Shown: positions 32,901-44,345, counted from the first letter of the stretch. The stretch: 64,000 nucleotides of DNA from Rachicladosporium sp. CCFEE 5018 (GCA_002077045.2 KZ111154.1:431663-495662), one strand, 5' to 3'. Translations and numbers: made by a program. The notes: a model not told the origin generated them from the letters alone.

Positions 32901-34413
32901 CAGGCGTTGTGGTGAGCGAGATCGGGCGCACCTTGTCAGGCAGCTTCATCTCTTGCCACTTCTTGCCGTGATCTAGTGACCATGAGATGACCTCTGCCTC
33001 GCCGTCCTCGATTGCCACCAGCAGAGCGCCTTGATCGCCAAACTCGTACAGGTGTGGTCCTCGGAGTGCACGCGTCCAGACGATACCTGCATCGTCAGAC
33101 ACCCAAGTATCACATTCCTCGCGAGGCTTGAGTGACTTGCCAGTGTTGCCAACTCCCATAACAATCCCAGGTGCGGGTGACGAATAGACACGGCCGATGT
33201 TGCGCTGATTCGTCACAGAGTGCAAGTGGAGATCTTTTCCGTCTGACTGCATGGGCTGCCACGTCCGACCATCATCGAATGAGATCTGTGTGATGAGCTC
33301 CTTCGTTGCCAGCGGATTCAACTCCACCGACTCCCAGTTCTTGACAGTGTTCACCATGACGACTCCCTGAATATTCGAGATCTTCTCAAAGTCCACGAAC
33401 CCTCTCTTATTGCGGTTTGTGTGCTCAATGTTCTTGGTGAAGAACGTCCCATTACTGTTACTGGTGTACAACACTCCCATCGGCGGCATGAAGTTGCTAG
33501 TCGTCATGACATCCACCTGCATGCTGTAGTTCGTGCTCTCGAGCAGTGTATACGCATCCTGCTCTAGCTTGTGTTCTGTCCCAAATTCCGCCGGGTGCCA
33601 TGTCTTCGAGTCATCTGAGACGTACATGGCTAGCTCGCGTGACCCTTCACTCTTAGCTGCGGCAACGAGGTAGCTCTTCACTGGTGCGATATTCACAACT
33701 CCTGGTACTGGTCTCCCCTTTTCCATAGCCGGCTCGAACTCATCGTCTGCGAAGAAGTCATCCGAGATCAGCAGTCGAGTATTGACTTCCCAGGCCGAGT
33801 ATTTTCCAGCCACATTGCACAGCACTCGATCGCTGTCGATCTTCTTGTCTCCGGAAGTGAAGAGAGGGTCTGACTTGGCCCACATGCATGACATGGCATC
33901 GTCGCGGAGTGGCTTAGGCTTGGTCTTGAAGCCATCAGTCGTATAGTAGTGATTCTCGTGGCAAATGAGACCCGTACACTCGGCTGCCTCGAACAGCATG
34001 CGATCAGGATCGCTAGCATGGAAAGCAATAGCAGGTCTCCGCATCGTGGCTGTGAACTCGGTCTCGAACTCGTCCCATGACTTGCCCTGGTCTTTCGTGA
34101 TCCAGTGCGTCTTGCCCGTCCCAATCACGACAGCCACATGAGGATCATTCTGATTCTTTAGCAGTTCCAGAGTCTCGCCCTTGGCGACTCCAGATAGGGG
34201 TGCCCATTTGATGCCTGCGTCGTCGGATCTGTAGGTAGTTTTGTCGTGTGTGTCTACCACAAGTATGATGTCGGTATCATCGAAGTAGGTCAAGACTGCG
34301 GGGATGGATTTGAAGGTCGTGCTCTCTACCGATGGCTTGTCTTTCTTCGCTAATGTGAGGACAGAGAGGAAGCCTAGCACCAGGCTGACCAGTGTGCCCG
34401 GACGTCGATGCAT
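29974..34413 (-). CDS. VPS10: Vacuolar protein sorting receptor Vps10 (sortilin), complete copy
   Basis: Single exon, 1479 aa. A signal peptide (residues 1-22) precedes two VPS10 beta-propeller domains, each built of Asp-box repeats (for example SDDAGIKWAPL, TKDQGKSWDEF, TRDHGKTWAPI) and each closed by a Cys-rich 10CC module (CKCTDDDYECDYNF; CTCSRQDFECDYNF). A transmembrane helix near residues 1350-1370 (LFFAITIPIALASAAGYWVW) is followed by a second hydrophobic stretch (FPVLAISGIVAVLAALPMVV) and an acidic cytosolic tail. It cycles between late Golgi and endosome carrying carboxypeptidase Y-type hydrolases, and its tail binds retromer. A second copy, cut by an assembly gap, lies at 59572-62327. 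The two proteins differ at roughly 2% of shared positions. Confidence 0.96.
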   Translation of the reverse strand: MHRRPGTLVSLVLGFLSVLTLAKKDKPSVESTTFKSIPAVLTYFDDTDIILVVDTHDKTTYRSDDAGIKWAPLSGVAKGETLELLKNQNDPHVAVVIGTGKTHWITKDQGKSWDEFETEFTATMRRPAIAFHASDPDRMLFEAAECTGLICHENHYYTTDGFKTKPKPLRDDAMSCMWAKSDPLFTSGDKKIDSDRVLCNVAGKYSAWEVNTRLLISDDFFADDEFEPAMEKGRPVPGVVNIAPVKSYLVAAAKSEGSRELAMYVSDDSKTWHPAEFGTEHKLEQDAYTLLESTNYSMQVDVMTTSNFMPPMGVLYTSNSNGTFFTKNIEHTNRNKRGFVDFEKISNIQGVVMVNTVKNWESVELNPLATKELITQISFDDGRTWQPMQSDGKDLHLHSVTNQRNIGRVYSSPAPGIVMGVGNTGKSLKPREECDTWVSDDAGIVWTRALRGPHLYEFGDQGALLVAIEDGEAEVISWSLDHGKKWQEMKLPDKVRPISLTTTPDSTSLKFILTADKGKGAKTEHQLLAFDFADLHERKCETKDFEDWYARVDEKGEPTCIMGHTQMYRRRKADAECFVDKEFEDPEPLAEDCKCTDDDYECDYNFVKSGRYKCEPSGPLKAPEGVCKDSDDTFEGSSGFRLIPGNSCSKRGGLTKDEPIKRKCGETKAPPASGKVGAEVTTFKGDRFIEYYYLERCASCKGEDETVIMRTDRREVFLTRDHGKTWAPILKDEEIVAIYPHMYSNDRVYMITPKKKVFYSEDRGKTIGHFDTPEAPNQEHLQILSFHPKAENEDWLIWTGGEDCGHFGADCKTISHVTTRNGLDWKPLLEGVRKCQFVWREDRPDSDKLVYCEQYDHKDPEQPLNLLSSSDWFETNKKLKRDVISFATMAEYIVVAVRDEDKKSLKVDTSIDGVEFADAQFPSNFKVPHQQAYTVLDSSTHAVFLHVTVNNKDGSEYGSIIKSNSNGTSYVLSIGQVNRNGAGYVDFEKMQGLEGVAVANIVANAKEADGGSAKKLKTMITHNDGAEWAYIRRPKDPKGTKVDWCKGDSDKCSLHIHGYTERDDPRDTFSSPSAVGLMLGIGNVGEFLGYKKDADTFITRDGGINWDMVNTGTWMWEYGDQGSIIVIVKKDEPVKEVQYTLDEGITWIPFQFSKDPMVVDDISTVPSDTSRNFLLWGKVKGDLTTINLDFSGLKERSKQCVLSEEDPEADDYYLWMPSHPLSEDNCLFGHVAQYHRKLADHNCYNGRSIEHLHTIGQNCTCSRQDFECDYNFERQPDNTCRLVEGLSPPDPQAMCAKDKSIVEYYDTTGYRRIPLTTCSGGRDLEFTSRTRPCPGKEEEFNSRHGISAAGLFFAITIPIALASAAGYWVWRNWDGKFGRIQLGDGSAGSGSGAFDRDAPWIKFPVLAISGIVAVLAALPMVVGSLFRTVATRFGRGGGGRYGPLERPYTSRASFARGRGGYSVVDEEDEDFLGGEEDEA

Positions 34414-34960
34414 AGTTGTGCCAATGCGAGGGTATATGCGCTACCGGGGCGATACGATGGGATTGTGCATTGGATATGCTGTGATATTGCTTCAAGCTCA
34501 CGAGATGCACATTCGACATGCACGAGCTACAGTACTGTACACATGTTCACTTTCCCGTCCACAGATAGAGGCGCGGACATGACGAAGCGCCACACCCACA
34601 CGCGACGCTCCGCGCCTGCCGAGTCTCACGACGCACAGGCCAGCTCGCCTTACATTTCGCGATTCGCTCACAGCTATTGCCCTTCGCTTCGTTCTGTACC
34701 ACACACACACACAAAACCCATCACCATCACCTGCTGCTTTGCCTTGCCAGTCGCTCTCCTCGACTTCTGCGCATTATAAGTATCACAACCACACTCTCAC
34801 ATTGTAACACCCCTCCACCCACCCCTGAGGATTGTCACGGTCAACTCCCTCACTTCACTCTTTTGGCGTCTTCAGCTCTTTGCAGGAGTCTCCTGTCTAA
34901 CCTGCTGCACAGTGAGAACATGCGCATCTCCTCATAGCCTTGCGTGTGCGTGTAGTAGTG
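34414..34960. promoter_or_regulatory. Divergent promoter of VPS10 and the F-box-like gene, left copy
   Basis: 547 bases between the two start codons; the right copy is 546. Well conserved blocks lie near 34574-34680, 34765-34805 (with a CATTATAAG TATA-like string) and 34824-34920. The last block is the presumed transcript leader of the F-box-like gene and ends in an upstream mini-ORF. Confidence 0.6.
34920..34937 (+). CDS. Upstream mini-ORF MRISS, left copy
   Basis: ATG, four sense codons and TAG, ending 23 bases before the main ATG at 34961. The right copy has the same peptide with a synonymous change (ATC to ATT in the Ile codon). The -3 base is A in the left copy. It may limit translation of the main frame; whether it is translated is not known. 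Confidence 0.4.
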   Translation: MRISS

Positions 34961-37900
34961 ATGGCCGGAGTCAACGGTAGGCGCCATAGCGATGGCTCGT
35001 CTACTGCTTCATCGGCCGACTTTTACGGGAATGAGGATGCTGGAGTACGGGCAGCATCACGCGTCAATAGCGCTGGACTGGACCCGGGAGCAGACGGCAA
35101 CACAGCTGGACAGGACTTCGCACTAGGCAGCAGCACAGCCGAAATGGAAACTGCGACAAACACCGAGACTTCAGGAGATGCCGCCATCACGGACATGAGC
35201 AGCCCGGACACGCAGACAGCAACGCAGACAGCAGCACAGACAGCAACACACAGCACTAGCAGTGACAGCAACATTGCAATCACGTCCAATGGACATCATA
35301 CTAATGGTCATGTGATTGTTCAGGTTGACGAAGACTCCGGATCGGAGATGGACGTCTCGGACACCTCGAGCGAGGCATCGCTTGCCGAGCCGAGCACCCC
35401 AGAGCAACCGGTCCACGCCGGCTCAAAGCGTAAGCTGGACCTCGCTGGACCAGTGGAAGAAGATGCGGTGCCCGCCGTGGAGGAGCCGCAAAAGAAGCGC
35501 CGCCTGTCCGATGTTCCTGCGGGCAAGGCGCCTCCTCGCGCCCATGGGTCCACGGCCGCCAATCACTGGACCGATGAGATGTGGCAACACATCTTCATTC
35601 GCAGTCCACCTGCCATGCTGGCTCGTTGCATGCAGGTCTCGAAGCGCTTCAACACACTGTTGACCAGAACTACGGCACCACCGGCATTTAGAGGATCTGG
35701 CTCGCGCCTGCGTCTGCTCGACAGTGAATACATCTGGATGCACTCGCGCAAGAACGCCTATCCCAACTTGCCCAGGCCGCTGCAAGGTTTCAAGGAGCTG
35801 GACATGCTCCGCCTGATCGGATGTCGGGACTGCCAGGCTTGCGGAAAGGTAGGAGTGAAAGTTACTGCAACTTCCGCTTTCAACACCGGCCCGGGAGACT
35901 ATGGCGTCCGAGTAATCTGGTCGTTCAAACTTCGCCTCTGCGGATCTTGCTTTCAATCCGAAGCCCTCACGGTAAGTCATGTGCCGTCGCTGATACGCGT
36001 GCTTACCTGACATTGTCGCACAGGACATCGAACTCATGCAGCGTACCTCCACTGCCTCCTCACTGCGTCTCGGGCTGCCTCATGCCTTCCGCACTCCTGA
36101 CCGCCACTACGTCTATGATCTCATCCGGCAGGCCCAAGGGGGCATCCCAGGCCATCTTCGTATCGTGAAGACCTTCCTCAAGAAAGATCTCGCTACCATC
36201 ACAGATGAGCTTAGTGAAGTCAAGAGCTTCGGTGAGGGTACAGCCGATGAGTGGCGCAAAGGGCTTGCACAGCGCGGAAAAGATGCAATGGCAGATGCCT
36301 CGCGATGGGAGCGCTGGGAGCAGAACCTTCCGCCTGGCATACAACTCGGCCACTGGATCAGGGAATATGATCTTGCTTCGTTTCCACATCACTTGGATAA
36401 CCTCTTGCGCGATGTAAGCGAGGCAAAGGCCAGACGCGAGTCTGCGCAGACGAACGGTAAGCTATGCACAATAGTCCTTTCCCCTCCATACACCTGTCCT
36501 TCGACAAAGCCGCTATGGTAAAGTTTGGCTGTCGCTTTCATCATGGCTATATCGAGTGTCTTTTCCATCATGCAGTCGATTACGCATACTCCCTCTTCAG
36601 TCAGTGCCCGCTCCTAACACCATCACAGGTGCTGCTCATCATCTGCAGCCTGACTTCCAGGCTACTCACGTGCAAGGACATGCGCCAGCTCTGGGAACGC
36701 CACAGCAGTTTCAGCCAGCTCAGCCAGCCCAGCCAACTCATAGGGTCATCCGCAACCCTGCGGATGCCAAGGCCGCCCGTGATGCTCGCAGAGCTGACAT
36801 TGAGAGGCGCTGCCTAGCGCTAGATCCACCACTGCAGCCCGCAGCGCTGGACCGCATCAAGGCTTTCCACAACACCATGCAGCTCACGGCTATCATGACC
36901 GACCAGCAGTGGGAGAACATGCTGAAGCCCAAGCTTCTGGAGGAGCGTGAGGCGGCCGAGCTGGAAGTGCACGAAGCTAATCAGCGCCTTGCTGCTCTCC
37001 AAGCTGCCATGCCAACTATCTATCAGGCGGATGAGTCTCGACAGCCAACCAAGGAGAACTATGATCATGCGTACGAGCTCAGCCAGCAGCCGCTGCGGAA
37101 CAAGCTCAGTGAGTATGCGATCGACTACATCAATGGTGTCTGGCTTGGTGGCCGCACCTTGAACTACCAGACATGCCCTCGCTTCGCCGTCGAAGTCATC
37201 CAGGAGGTTACCAAACGCTACCACGAGGATCGGGAGGCAGCGTCCAAGAAAGTCTCACCTGCGCCAGAGGGCTCGAAGACTTCGACTCCATCGCCTGAGC
37301 CATTTCTCTCACTTGATAACATGAAGTGGGTGTATGAGAACAGGATCAAGCCTTATACGGAACAGTATCGCCGGGAGCCTTTCCAGTGCGCCGGTTGTGC
37401 CAAGGAGAATCTGCCTTTCAAATGGTTTGGGTTTGAGGGACTTATCCAACACTACGGCGCGAAGCATACCGATGCTTTCAGCCAAGGCAACATCGTCGTG
37501 CACTGGCAGAGTGCGGAATGGCCGGAGGAGCTGCCATTCAACTCAACTTTCCCAGACGGGATGGATCGCAGGCCCCATCATAGGGTACAGCCTTATCAAC
37601 GAGCCAATGGAATGGGACGTTTCGCGGTGACCAACACCGCCTTGCCGCCAATGGATGGGCCGATGCTGAACGACAACCCGCTCTTCAGGAACGGCCAGAA
37701 TGGACATGGCTACAATGGTGCGCCCGCTATGCCAGAGACACCAGAGATCCCCAAGGAGACCATGGTGCAGCAGATCTCCACTGATGCTCGTGAAGTCTGG
37801 GACAAGCTGGACGGCGTACCCGCCATGATGGACAATGTTCGCATGCAAGTCATGATCCATCACGTCAACACGCGCTTCGCAGAACACTTCAAGCGCGCGC

Positions 37901-39543
37901 CCGAGCTCGACCGCATTACAGACGCGCTCGCCACCAATGCTCTGATGCGTCCGATCAAGACGACTAATGTCCTTGCTTGCAAGCCCTGCGTTGCAGATCA
38001 GACGGACGGCTCAGCCAACTACAAGTCCTACTTCCAGCGCGTTCGCAACCTCAAGCTCTACAATGCCAGTTCGCTGATCACGCACTTCAAGATCGTCCAC
38101 CAACCTCACGGCCGCATCAACTGGGAGCACGACATGATCGAGATGCCCGAAATGCAGCTGATCAGTGAGCTCATTCGCGCGCCAGGCATGGACGATGAGA
38201 AGCTCGCTCTCGTGGCCGCTGCGTTCCCTTCAGCGTTCCCATCACCACTACCTGTTATCGGCATCGTGACCGACATACCCAGCGGGCCTGATCTAGACAA
38301 CGGACTGGCTAACAGGCTGATGAAGAAATTTGCTCCGAAGAAGACTGAGTCGCCGCAGAGCAAGAAGTCGAAGAAGAAGGGCAAGCTAGCCAACGGAAAT
38401 GGGAGAGAGGACTCGGAGCCGTTGCCGCAGCCGAAGGAGGACGAATATGATCCTAGGAAGCCTATGTTCGCGGCCTCTTCTGCGGAGGTGAACGCCAAAG
38501 CTGCGGAGCCGGATCTGTCGAAGTACGATACCGATCTCGCCCGGAAGGAGAGCAAGGCTACGTACGACGGAAGTGGGTTGGCTGGAAGCTATCAGCTGGC
38601 GCCAGAGACCTTGGCGGCGTTGAGCAACTTGACGGCGTTGACGAAGAGTGTGGAGGTCGCGAATGCTGCGAAGGCTGGTGCTGTGAACCGAAGTGCTACG
38701 AACGGATTCAGCGCGCCAATGCAGGTTGATGACAGGGAGCGCAGTCCTTCTGTGGGCGCACCGGAGCCACGTGCTGCGACTACCAATGGGCACAAGCCTG
38801 CTGCGACCGCCGTGCCGGATATCGCGGCTATACTGGCGCAGCTCAACCCCATGGGTCTTCAGGCTGCTGGTGGCACAGCGACGCCACAGTCCGCTACGAC
38901 CGCCTACGGTCAGCGAAGTAGCGCCTACGAACCACCTCCCCGTCCGCAGGTCTACACGCCAGCCGCCGCTCAGCCCGCATGGACGCCAGCCGAGGCCACT
39001 CCAGCTCCACCATCGACATATAGCTATCGTGCCTCCGCTGAGCCAGCACAAGGTCTGGGTCAAGATCTACAAGCTGCTCTCGCTCGTAATGCGCGCGCCT
39101 ACGCTTCGAACACTGAGCAGTACCGTCCAGCCTCGGCCGTCGTGCCACAAGCTTATGCTCCGCCACCAGCCCACACCCCATACGCTACTGAGCAGCAGCC
39201 TTACCTCCCTGTCTCCCCGCCACGCTACCGCAGGGTATACGACGAAGCTCCTGCCCAGCCTGTGCAGTATCAGCCCGTCTACCAGCAGCCGGCTCAGCCA
39301 GCTTACCAGCAATACGCCCAGGAGCCGCAGTATCGCCAACCCGGTCAGCCGCAGCCGTATGAGCATCGCCCGAGCTATGCGCCCCAGCCGGTCTATATTG
39401 ATGAGTATGGGCGTGAGCTCGTGCCGGTAGAGCATCAGCTGCAGCCGCAGCAGTATGCGCCACAGCAACAGCAGTACCATCAGGGGTACCCGGCTGAGCG
39501 TGGGTATCCTCAGCAGCAGCAGCAGCAGAGGTGGCAGGGGTGA
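34961..39543 (+). CDS. Large F-box-like protein with Cys/His segment and Gln-rich tail
   Basis: Three exons: 34961-35971, 36024-36456 and 36605-39543, 1460 aa. The N-terminal 200 residues are Ser/Thr/Gln-rich and include a basic KRKLDLAGP...KKRRLS nuclear-type signal. An F-box-like segment follows (WTDEMWQHIFIRSPPAMLARCMQVSKRF, quoted here in parts: WTDEMWQHIF and ARCMQVSKRFNTLL). Then come CRDCQACGKVG with LRLCGSCF, a possible zinc-binding pair of CxxC motifs, a long helical region with an isolated Cys/His finger-like site (FQCAGCAKENLPF, HYGAKH), and a Pro/Gln/Tyr-rich C-terminus. F-box proteins usually bridge substrates to SCF ubiquitin ligases. The overall architecture is conserved in filamentous fungi as far as I know, but no function is assigned. 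Exon 3 must start at 36605 to keep frame. A conserved mini-ORF lies just upstream. Confidence 0.8.
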
Positions 39544-39988
39544 AGGAGGTAATGTGAGGTCCATTAGAGTGAGACTGGAGAGTGAGGGCGGATGAGCGAG
39601 AAAGATCATTGAGATTGTACTACTAGCTTCGCTTCACTTCGCGCTTGCATGAGGGAAGATTTGATCGCTTCTTCTTGTGATGAGCGGTCGGGGGATGAGG
39701 AAGAGGCTGTAAGACTAGGTTTGAGGAGAGTGTACGATACGAGCCACTTGAATTACCTCACTTCACACATTGATCACTTGATCTCCATCATTTGCGCTGT
39801 CTCACTCCAACCACATTGGGGTCAGAAGCCACGTCTCGCGGTCATCGCTCGTTGACATTGTGGGCTCTAATTCGCTGGACTGGCTGTCGCTATACAATCT
39901 CACGCGCCGTCTCAGATTTCCGGAGAAGTACGTTCGTGTCTATGTGCGTTGTGTACATTCTCCCCATCTAAGCTTTCCGACCTCGCGT
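39544..39988. other. Convergent intergenic region, nothing recognised
   Basis: 3' UTRs of the F-box-like gene and MET18. No motif recognised. Confidence 0.45.
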
Positions 39989-42900
39989 CTACTCCGCAGC
40001 TTCCTCCTCCATCCCCATCCACGCCCCTCTACACTTCACCGCCTCTGTCCTTACACTCCGCTTTGAATCATCCAGACTCGGCACCAGTTTCCTGATGATC
40101 TGCCGTCGAAACGGCAAGACGACTTCGCGCTTGAGGTGCGTGGGAAGTAGGCTGAGGCATTGTAGTGCCTTCGCTCTTACGGCTGCTGAGTTGACTGGCG
40201 GAGGTGCTGTGGTGGTCGAGGGTGTGACGGTCGGCTGGGACGCGGCAGATCCGGGCTTCGGCTTAGGTGGTGGCGAGGCGCAGGTCAGTAGCCGGGAGAT
40301 GAGGGACGAAGCGTGTTCGGAAAGCGTATCTGGGTCGTGTAGGAGAGCTGCTTCGAGGATTGCGAGGACAGGTGGTTTGACATCTTGAGCCGTGCTTTGC
40401 GATGTGGGTAGATCTAGCACCTGCAGTAATGGTGGCACAAGCTCTGGTAGAGAGGGCTGTAGCACTGTGTAGGGAATGTGCTGTAGTATGCCTGCTAATG
40501 CGAGGAGGTAAGGTTGTTTCCTAGTTGGTTCTGTGGTCTTTAGGGCGCCGAGGAGAGGTGGTATGAGGAGCGCAAAGGTGCGTTGTTTGTGGAGCGGTGA
40601 AATAGTGCAGTAATTCGCCTTGCTCAGCAGCGCATCAGGAGCGAGGAGAGTGGCGAAGGCCTGGGCTGTCTGTGCGGAGGCTGTGGAAAGTAGATCGAGA
40701 AGAGCGTGGAGGTAAGTTGACGTGAGGGCGGACGTCTTGCCGAGAAGAATGAGGGCTTTCGTGATGGCGAGGGAGATGTGAACCTGCTGTTGTGTCGGAC
40801 CTGATGCAAGCAGTTTTGTGACGTCTAGTCCTGCGTCTTGCAGTGATGCTTGCATTGATTTGGCAGGTATGAACTTATTGATCAGGAGAGTGATGTGTCG
40901 CAGAAGAATGCTCGTACTCGCATCGGTATTCGTGCCGTCCAGCAACAAGTTGCCCAATGTCTTGAGCAGATTGTGCACATCAGTCGGCTCAACAACTTCA
41001 GGCCGCAGTGCAGCGAAGTAGTACAGCGACAGCGGCGCCAGCGATTGAACACTAGCACCTTTCGTGCGCTGCTCATCAATCAGCCATTGCAGTGATGTTC
41101 GGTAGACCGTGCTTTGAAAGTGTGGTGTCTGGGATCGCAGCAGGATGTTGGTGATTCGTCCAACAATCTCCGTTTCTGCCGAATCGCGAGATTCGGGTGC
41201 TGCTTCTTTGATCAGCGCGAGTGGAGGCTCAGCGTAGTCGCCGAAATATGAGCTTCGCACAGCACCATCTTCCTGTAATGGCGAGCCGTAAGTGAAGGCA
41301 TACAACAGTGCAAGCAGGAGAGCATGCTGATATGACATGGATGCTTGGTGATGCCTTGCAGCGTTCAGTCGGCTCTTCAGCCGCACAACAATGGTGTCGA
41401 AGATCTCAGTCTCCGTACTCAGCCGGGCGAGCGCTTCCAAGGTCGCTTTGTATGATGTGTCGTCGCTGGGAGAGTCGGGTAAGTCGACCATCATGGCTGG
41501 TATGGCTTTACTTCGCACTGTCTGAGGTACAGTGTGAGCCATCTCTGTCAGCGCCGCAATGGCTTCGCCTCGGATGTCTCCATGGCCGGTAGTATGTTCG
41601 TAGAGGACCATGTCAGTCACGGCGTCTACTGTTCGCTCAACTTCCTCATCTGATAGTAATTTGGGTATAGCCGTCAGTTGTACCAGTCCGTTCAGTGAAG
41701 CCAGTCTGAACGAAACTTCAGCCTTCGGTGCGCTGACGGCGGCACGAAGCATGACCTCGAGTGCATCGCTACTATGTGACTTCAGTCCCTCCACGATCAG
41801 CGCATCGCCAGAGGCATGCATATCAACGTATGCCTTGAGTATCTCATTCAGCACTTCGATCAGGCCTCGTCGTTTCGCGATAGACTCTGAAGACTTGAAA
41901 AGCGTGAACAAGGTTGGTAGTGTACCCTTTACAACTCGATCCGCCACAACAGGTGCCGCAGAGGATACTGCATGTAGTATCCGACCAGCAGCGCGCGATT
42001 GCGTCGTCGGGGCGTCCTCGAGGTGCTCATTGCACTCTTTGACTATTGGTCGGAGGTAGGCAGTCAGTGGTCCATCCATGCCAGTCGAGAAAGCGGTTGC
42101 AATCAGCGCGAGAGCCTTCAAGGCTTCATTCCCCAAGTCTTCCTCTTGGGCAGCTAGAATCTCGAACTTCAACGCATCCCATAGCGTGACAGAGTACAGA
42201 TTGACGGTCTTCGGCTCGTAGGTTACGACACAAGCTTGTATCGTGTGCAGTACATCTCTCTGAACTCTGGTCAGCGATGTACGATTAGGGAGACCATGGC
42301 AACAGACACACCTTCGTATTCATAGCCGTCGAATCCAACTTATCCAACAACGCCGGAAACGCATATGGCGCACACTCCCCACTAGCAGCAATGCAACCCT
42401 TCAATCGATCCTTGAGATCCTGCGCCGTAATTCCATACGGATCATCAGGAGGCGGCTTGAACGTGATGGGGAAGTAGTTGAACACCGCATCGAACAGATC
42501 CTGCGCATAAGCATGAACATCCCATTCAGCGAGGGGCACTTGCAGGACAGAGAAAACGATCATGAGATTTCGAGGATCTTTTTCGCCTTCGAAGAGCGCG
42601 ATGAAGGAGGGAAGGAGGTTTACGTCCGATTCGTGGAGAGATTGGAGCGCGGTGCGGTACTTGGCCATAAGGAGATCGATCAGTTGAAGGATGGCGTAGC
42701 GTTCGGACTGAAGTTTGAACTGCTTCAATGGGTTCGCATGGTCGACGAAAGTCTGCAGCACGCGCTGCACTAGAGTTGAGTCCCATTTCCCGAGACGTTC
42801 AAGGGCTAGCAGGGCGCGGGCGGAGGATCCAATGCCTTCGGTATCGCTTTCCAGACGGTTGAGGATGAAGTCGACTAGTAATCGTCTTTCTTGGCCGGAG

Positions 42901-43124
42901 AGTACTCGAGGAGACACGGCATCCAGGACATCTGCGAGGTAGGCGATTGAATTCGATCTTCGACCGGCATCGTCTTTGGCGTTGATGTACGGCTCGAGAT
43001 CGGTGATCAGGTTGATCAATTTCAGCTCCTTCGATTCGAGTTTCCGGGCACTGTTCTGGGCAACATCTTTGGCTGCGTCTTTGTGCTTGTCGACCTCATA
43101 GAGGTATTGTTGAATGTCTGACAT
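39989..43124 (-). CDS. MET18: Met18/MMS19, cytosolic Fe-S protein assembly targeting factor
   Basis: Two exons on the minus strand, 43124-42312 and 42259-39989, joined in phase 0, 1027 aa. The first exon ends in the family's hallmark (CIAASGECAPYAFPALLDKL), and splicing restores RDVLHTIQACVVTYEPKTVN, then WDALKFEILAAQEEDLGNEA. The protein is helical HEAT repeats throughout. The C-terminal HEAT block (LQCLSLLPTHLKREVVLPFR, then VPSLDDSKRSVRTEAVKCRG) is the part that binds Cia1/Cia2 and client enzymes. Met18 delivers Fe-S clusters to DNA polymerases and helicases. The first ATG in frame is at 43124; the open frame upstream begins with GTG. It is divergent from a complex I subunit gene, with 221 bases between them. 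Confidence 0.92.
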
Positions 43125-43345
43125 ATCCACATTCTTGTCTCGCTGAACATCAGTATCGACATCATCCCAAGTTTTCTCAAGATCTGGTGGCGCATATCTC
43201 GAAGTTCGTCAGGCATTAAACTAGTGACTGCCTCAGGCATTCCACGCGGATCGCAGCTCCAACTCCACCTTGATCTTGTCAATTGCACACTGACCTAGCC
43301 CCTACCTACCGAACTCCGGTCCTCCACGCCATCACTCCAGTCAAC

Positions 43346-43851
43346 ATGCCGACCCCCGAATCTGCCTCCTTCCTCGCCGCCAAGCCCTCCGTCCTCCCAA
43401 CTTTCGACGGCGTAGACTATAACGACAACCGCGCGCTCAAAGCCGCGCAAGACGCCGTGATCCGCGAGCAATGGGTGCAGTCCATGATGGCGCGGCTGAT
43501 AAGAGAGGAGATGGGGAAGTGCTATTATAGGGAAGGGGTGAACCATTTGGAGAAGTGTGGGGCTTTGAGAGGTAAGTAAATGATCTGCGACAGAGCTGGC
43601 TTACACGAGGGAGCTGCGATAGTGGGTGAGGTGAAGCCCGGAAAGGGAGGCGAAGAGTGGGACCAGATCGAGGAGATCGAGGAGATCGAGGAGAACATGA
43701 AATGGAAGGAGTGCAGTAGGGGAGTGTTCGAGTGGCTAGATAATTGGAAGCTGACTTTGCGATCCTGGCAGAACGATACATGGAGCAACTAAAGCACGCG
43801 AAGATCAAGGGACATCTGTTCCAGCAACAAAACTACATCCCGAAAGAGTAG
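43346..43851 (+). CDS. Mitochondrial complex I accessory subunit (NDUFB10/PDSW-like, fungal 12 kDa)
   Basis: Two exons, 43346-43571 and 43772-43851, 101 aa, codon split after one base. The sequence MPTPESASFLAAKPSVLPTF, then QWVQSMMARLIREEMGKCYY, REGVNHLEKCGALRERYMEQ and KGHLFQQQNYIPKE is that of the fungal 12 kDa NADH:ubiquinone oxidoreductase subunit, orthologous to animal NDUFB10. It sits in the membrane arm on the intermembrane-space side. The 200-nt intron is long for this window and contains three in-register GAGGAGATC-type units (about 43667-43695). The intron is supported because the second exon restores the family C-terminus exactly. Confidence 0.9.
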
Positions 43852-44345
43852 CCTGAGAAGATTCACGAGAGTTGAGCGATCGGATACAAGGTCTAAGAGT
43901 CAAGCGTGGCTGGAAAGCATCGCTTGCTGGTACTCCAGGCGTGCCTGTGAGCTCGACAGATGGATATGGGGCCACTGCGACGGAAGGCACAAAGCATTGC
44001 TGCGCAATATGGCGACGCTACGATCGAGCAGAGAGGTCAGGGGAGACGTGTACATAACAAATATGAATGCAAATCAGTACAATCCATCACCACGCTCGTA
44101 AGTCCATATTGGCATGCTGTATCAGATGAGCGAAGCTACATGTGAATGTTACTCTGCAGATAGCCTGCTACTTGAGTCAAGATGCTCGGCCCCGGTGGAA
44201 CCTCACTGTGAATCCCTCCATGAATGCCTAAATCAACTCCTTCCCTCGATTGCAATGCCCGAACTCCCCTAGATCACATTTCGGATTCATTCGTATATTT
44301 CTCGTGCAGATTCCTCCATCGTCCAGTCATTTCTTTCTCTAAGCC
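43852..44345. other. Convergent intergenic region, nothing recognised
   Basis: 3' flanks of the complex I subunit and of the tail-anchored protein. No feature supported. Confidence 0.4.

Larger units (their letters stand above)
31658..36087. repeat. Duplicated segment, left copy
   Basis: Colinear with 59572-64000 at an offset of 27914 (27913 after one base in the promoter). It covers the 5' two thirds of VPS10, the divergent promoter and the start of the F-box-like gene. The similarity ends only because the right copy ends, at the gap on one side and at the window edge on the other. Confidence 0.9.

Noticed and set aside
31966..32976. 336-codon ORF antisense to VPS10, partly conserved in the second copy
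   Set aside because: It is the mirror of a strongly conserved coding frame. In the second copy the frame is shorter and ends early, so no independent selection is visible.
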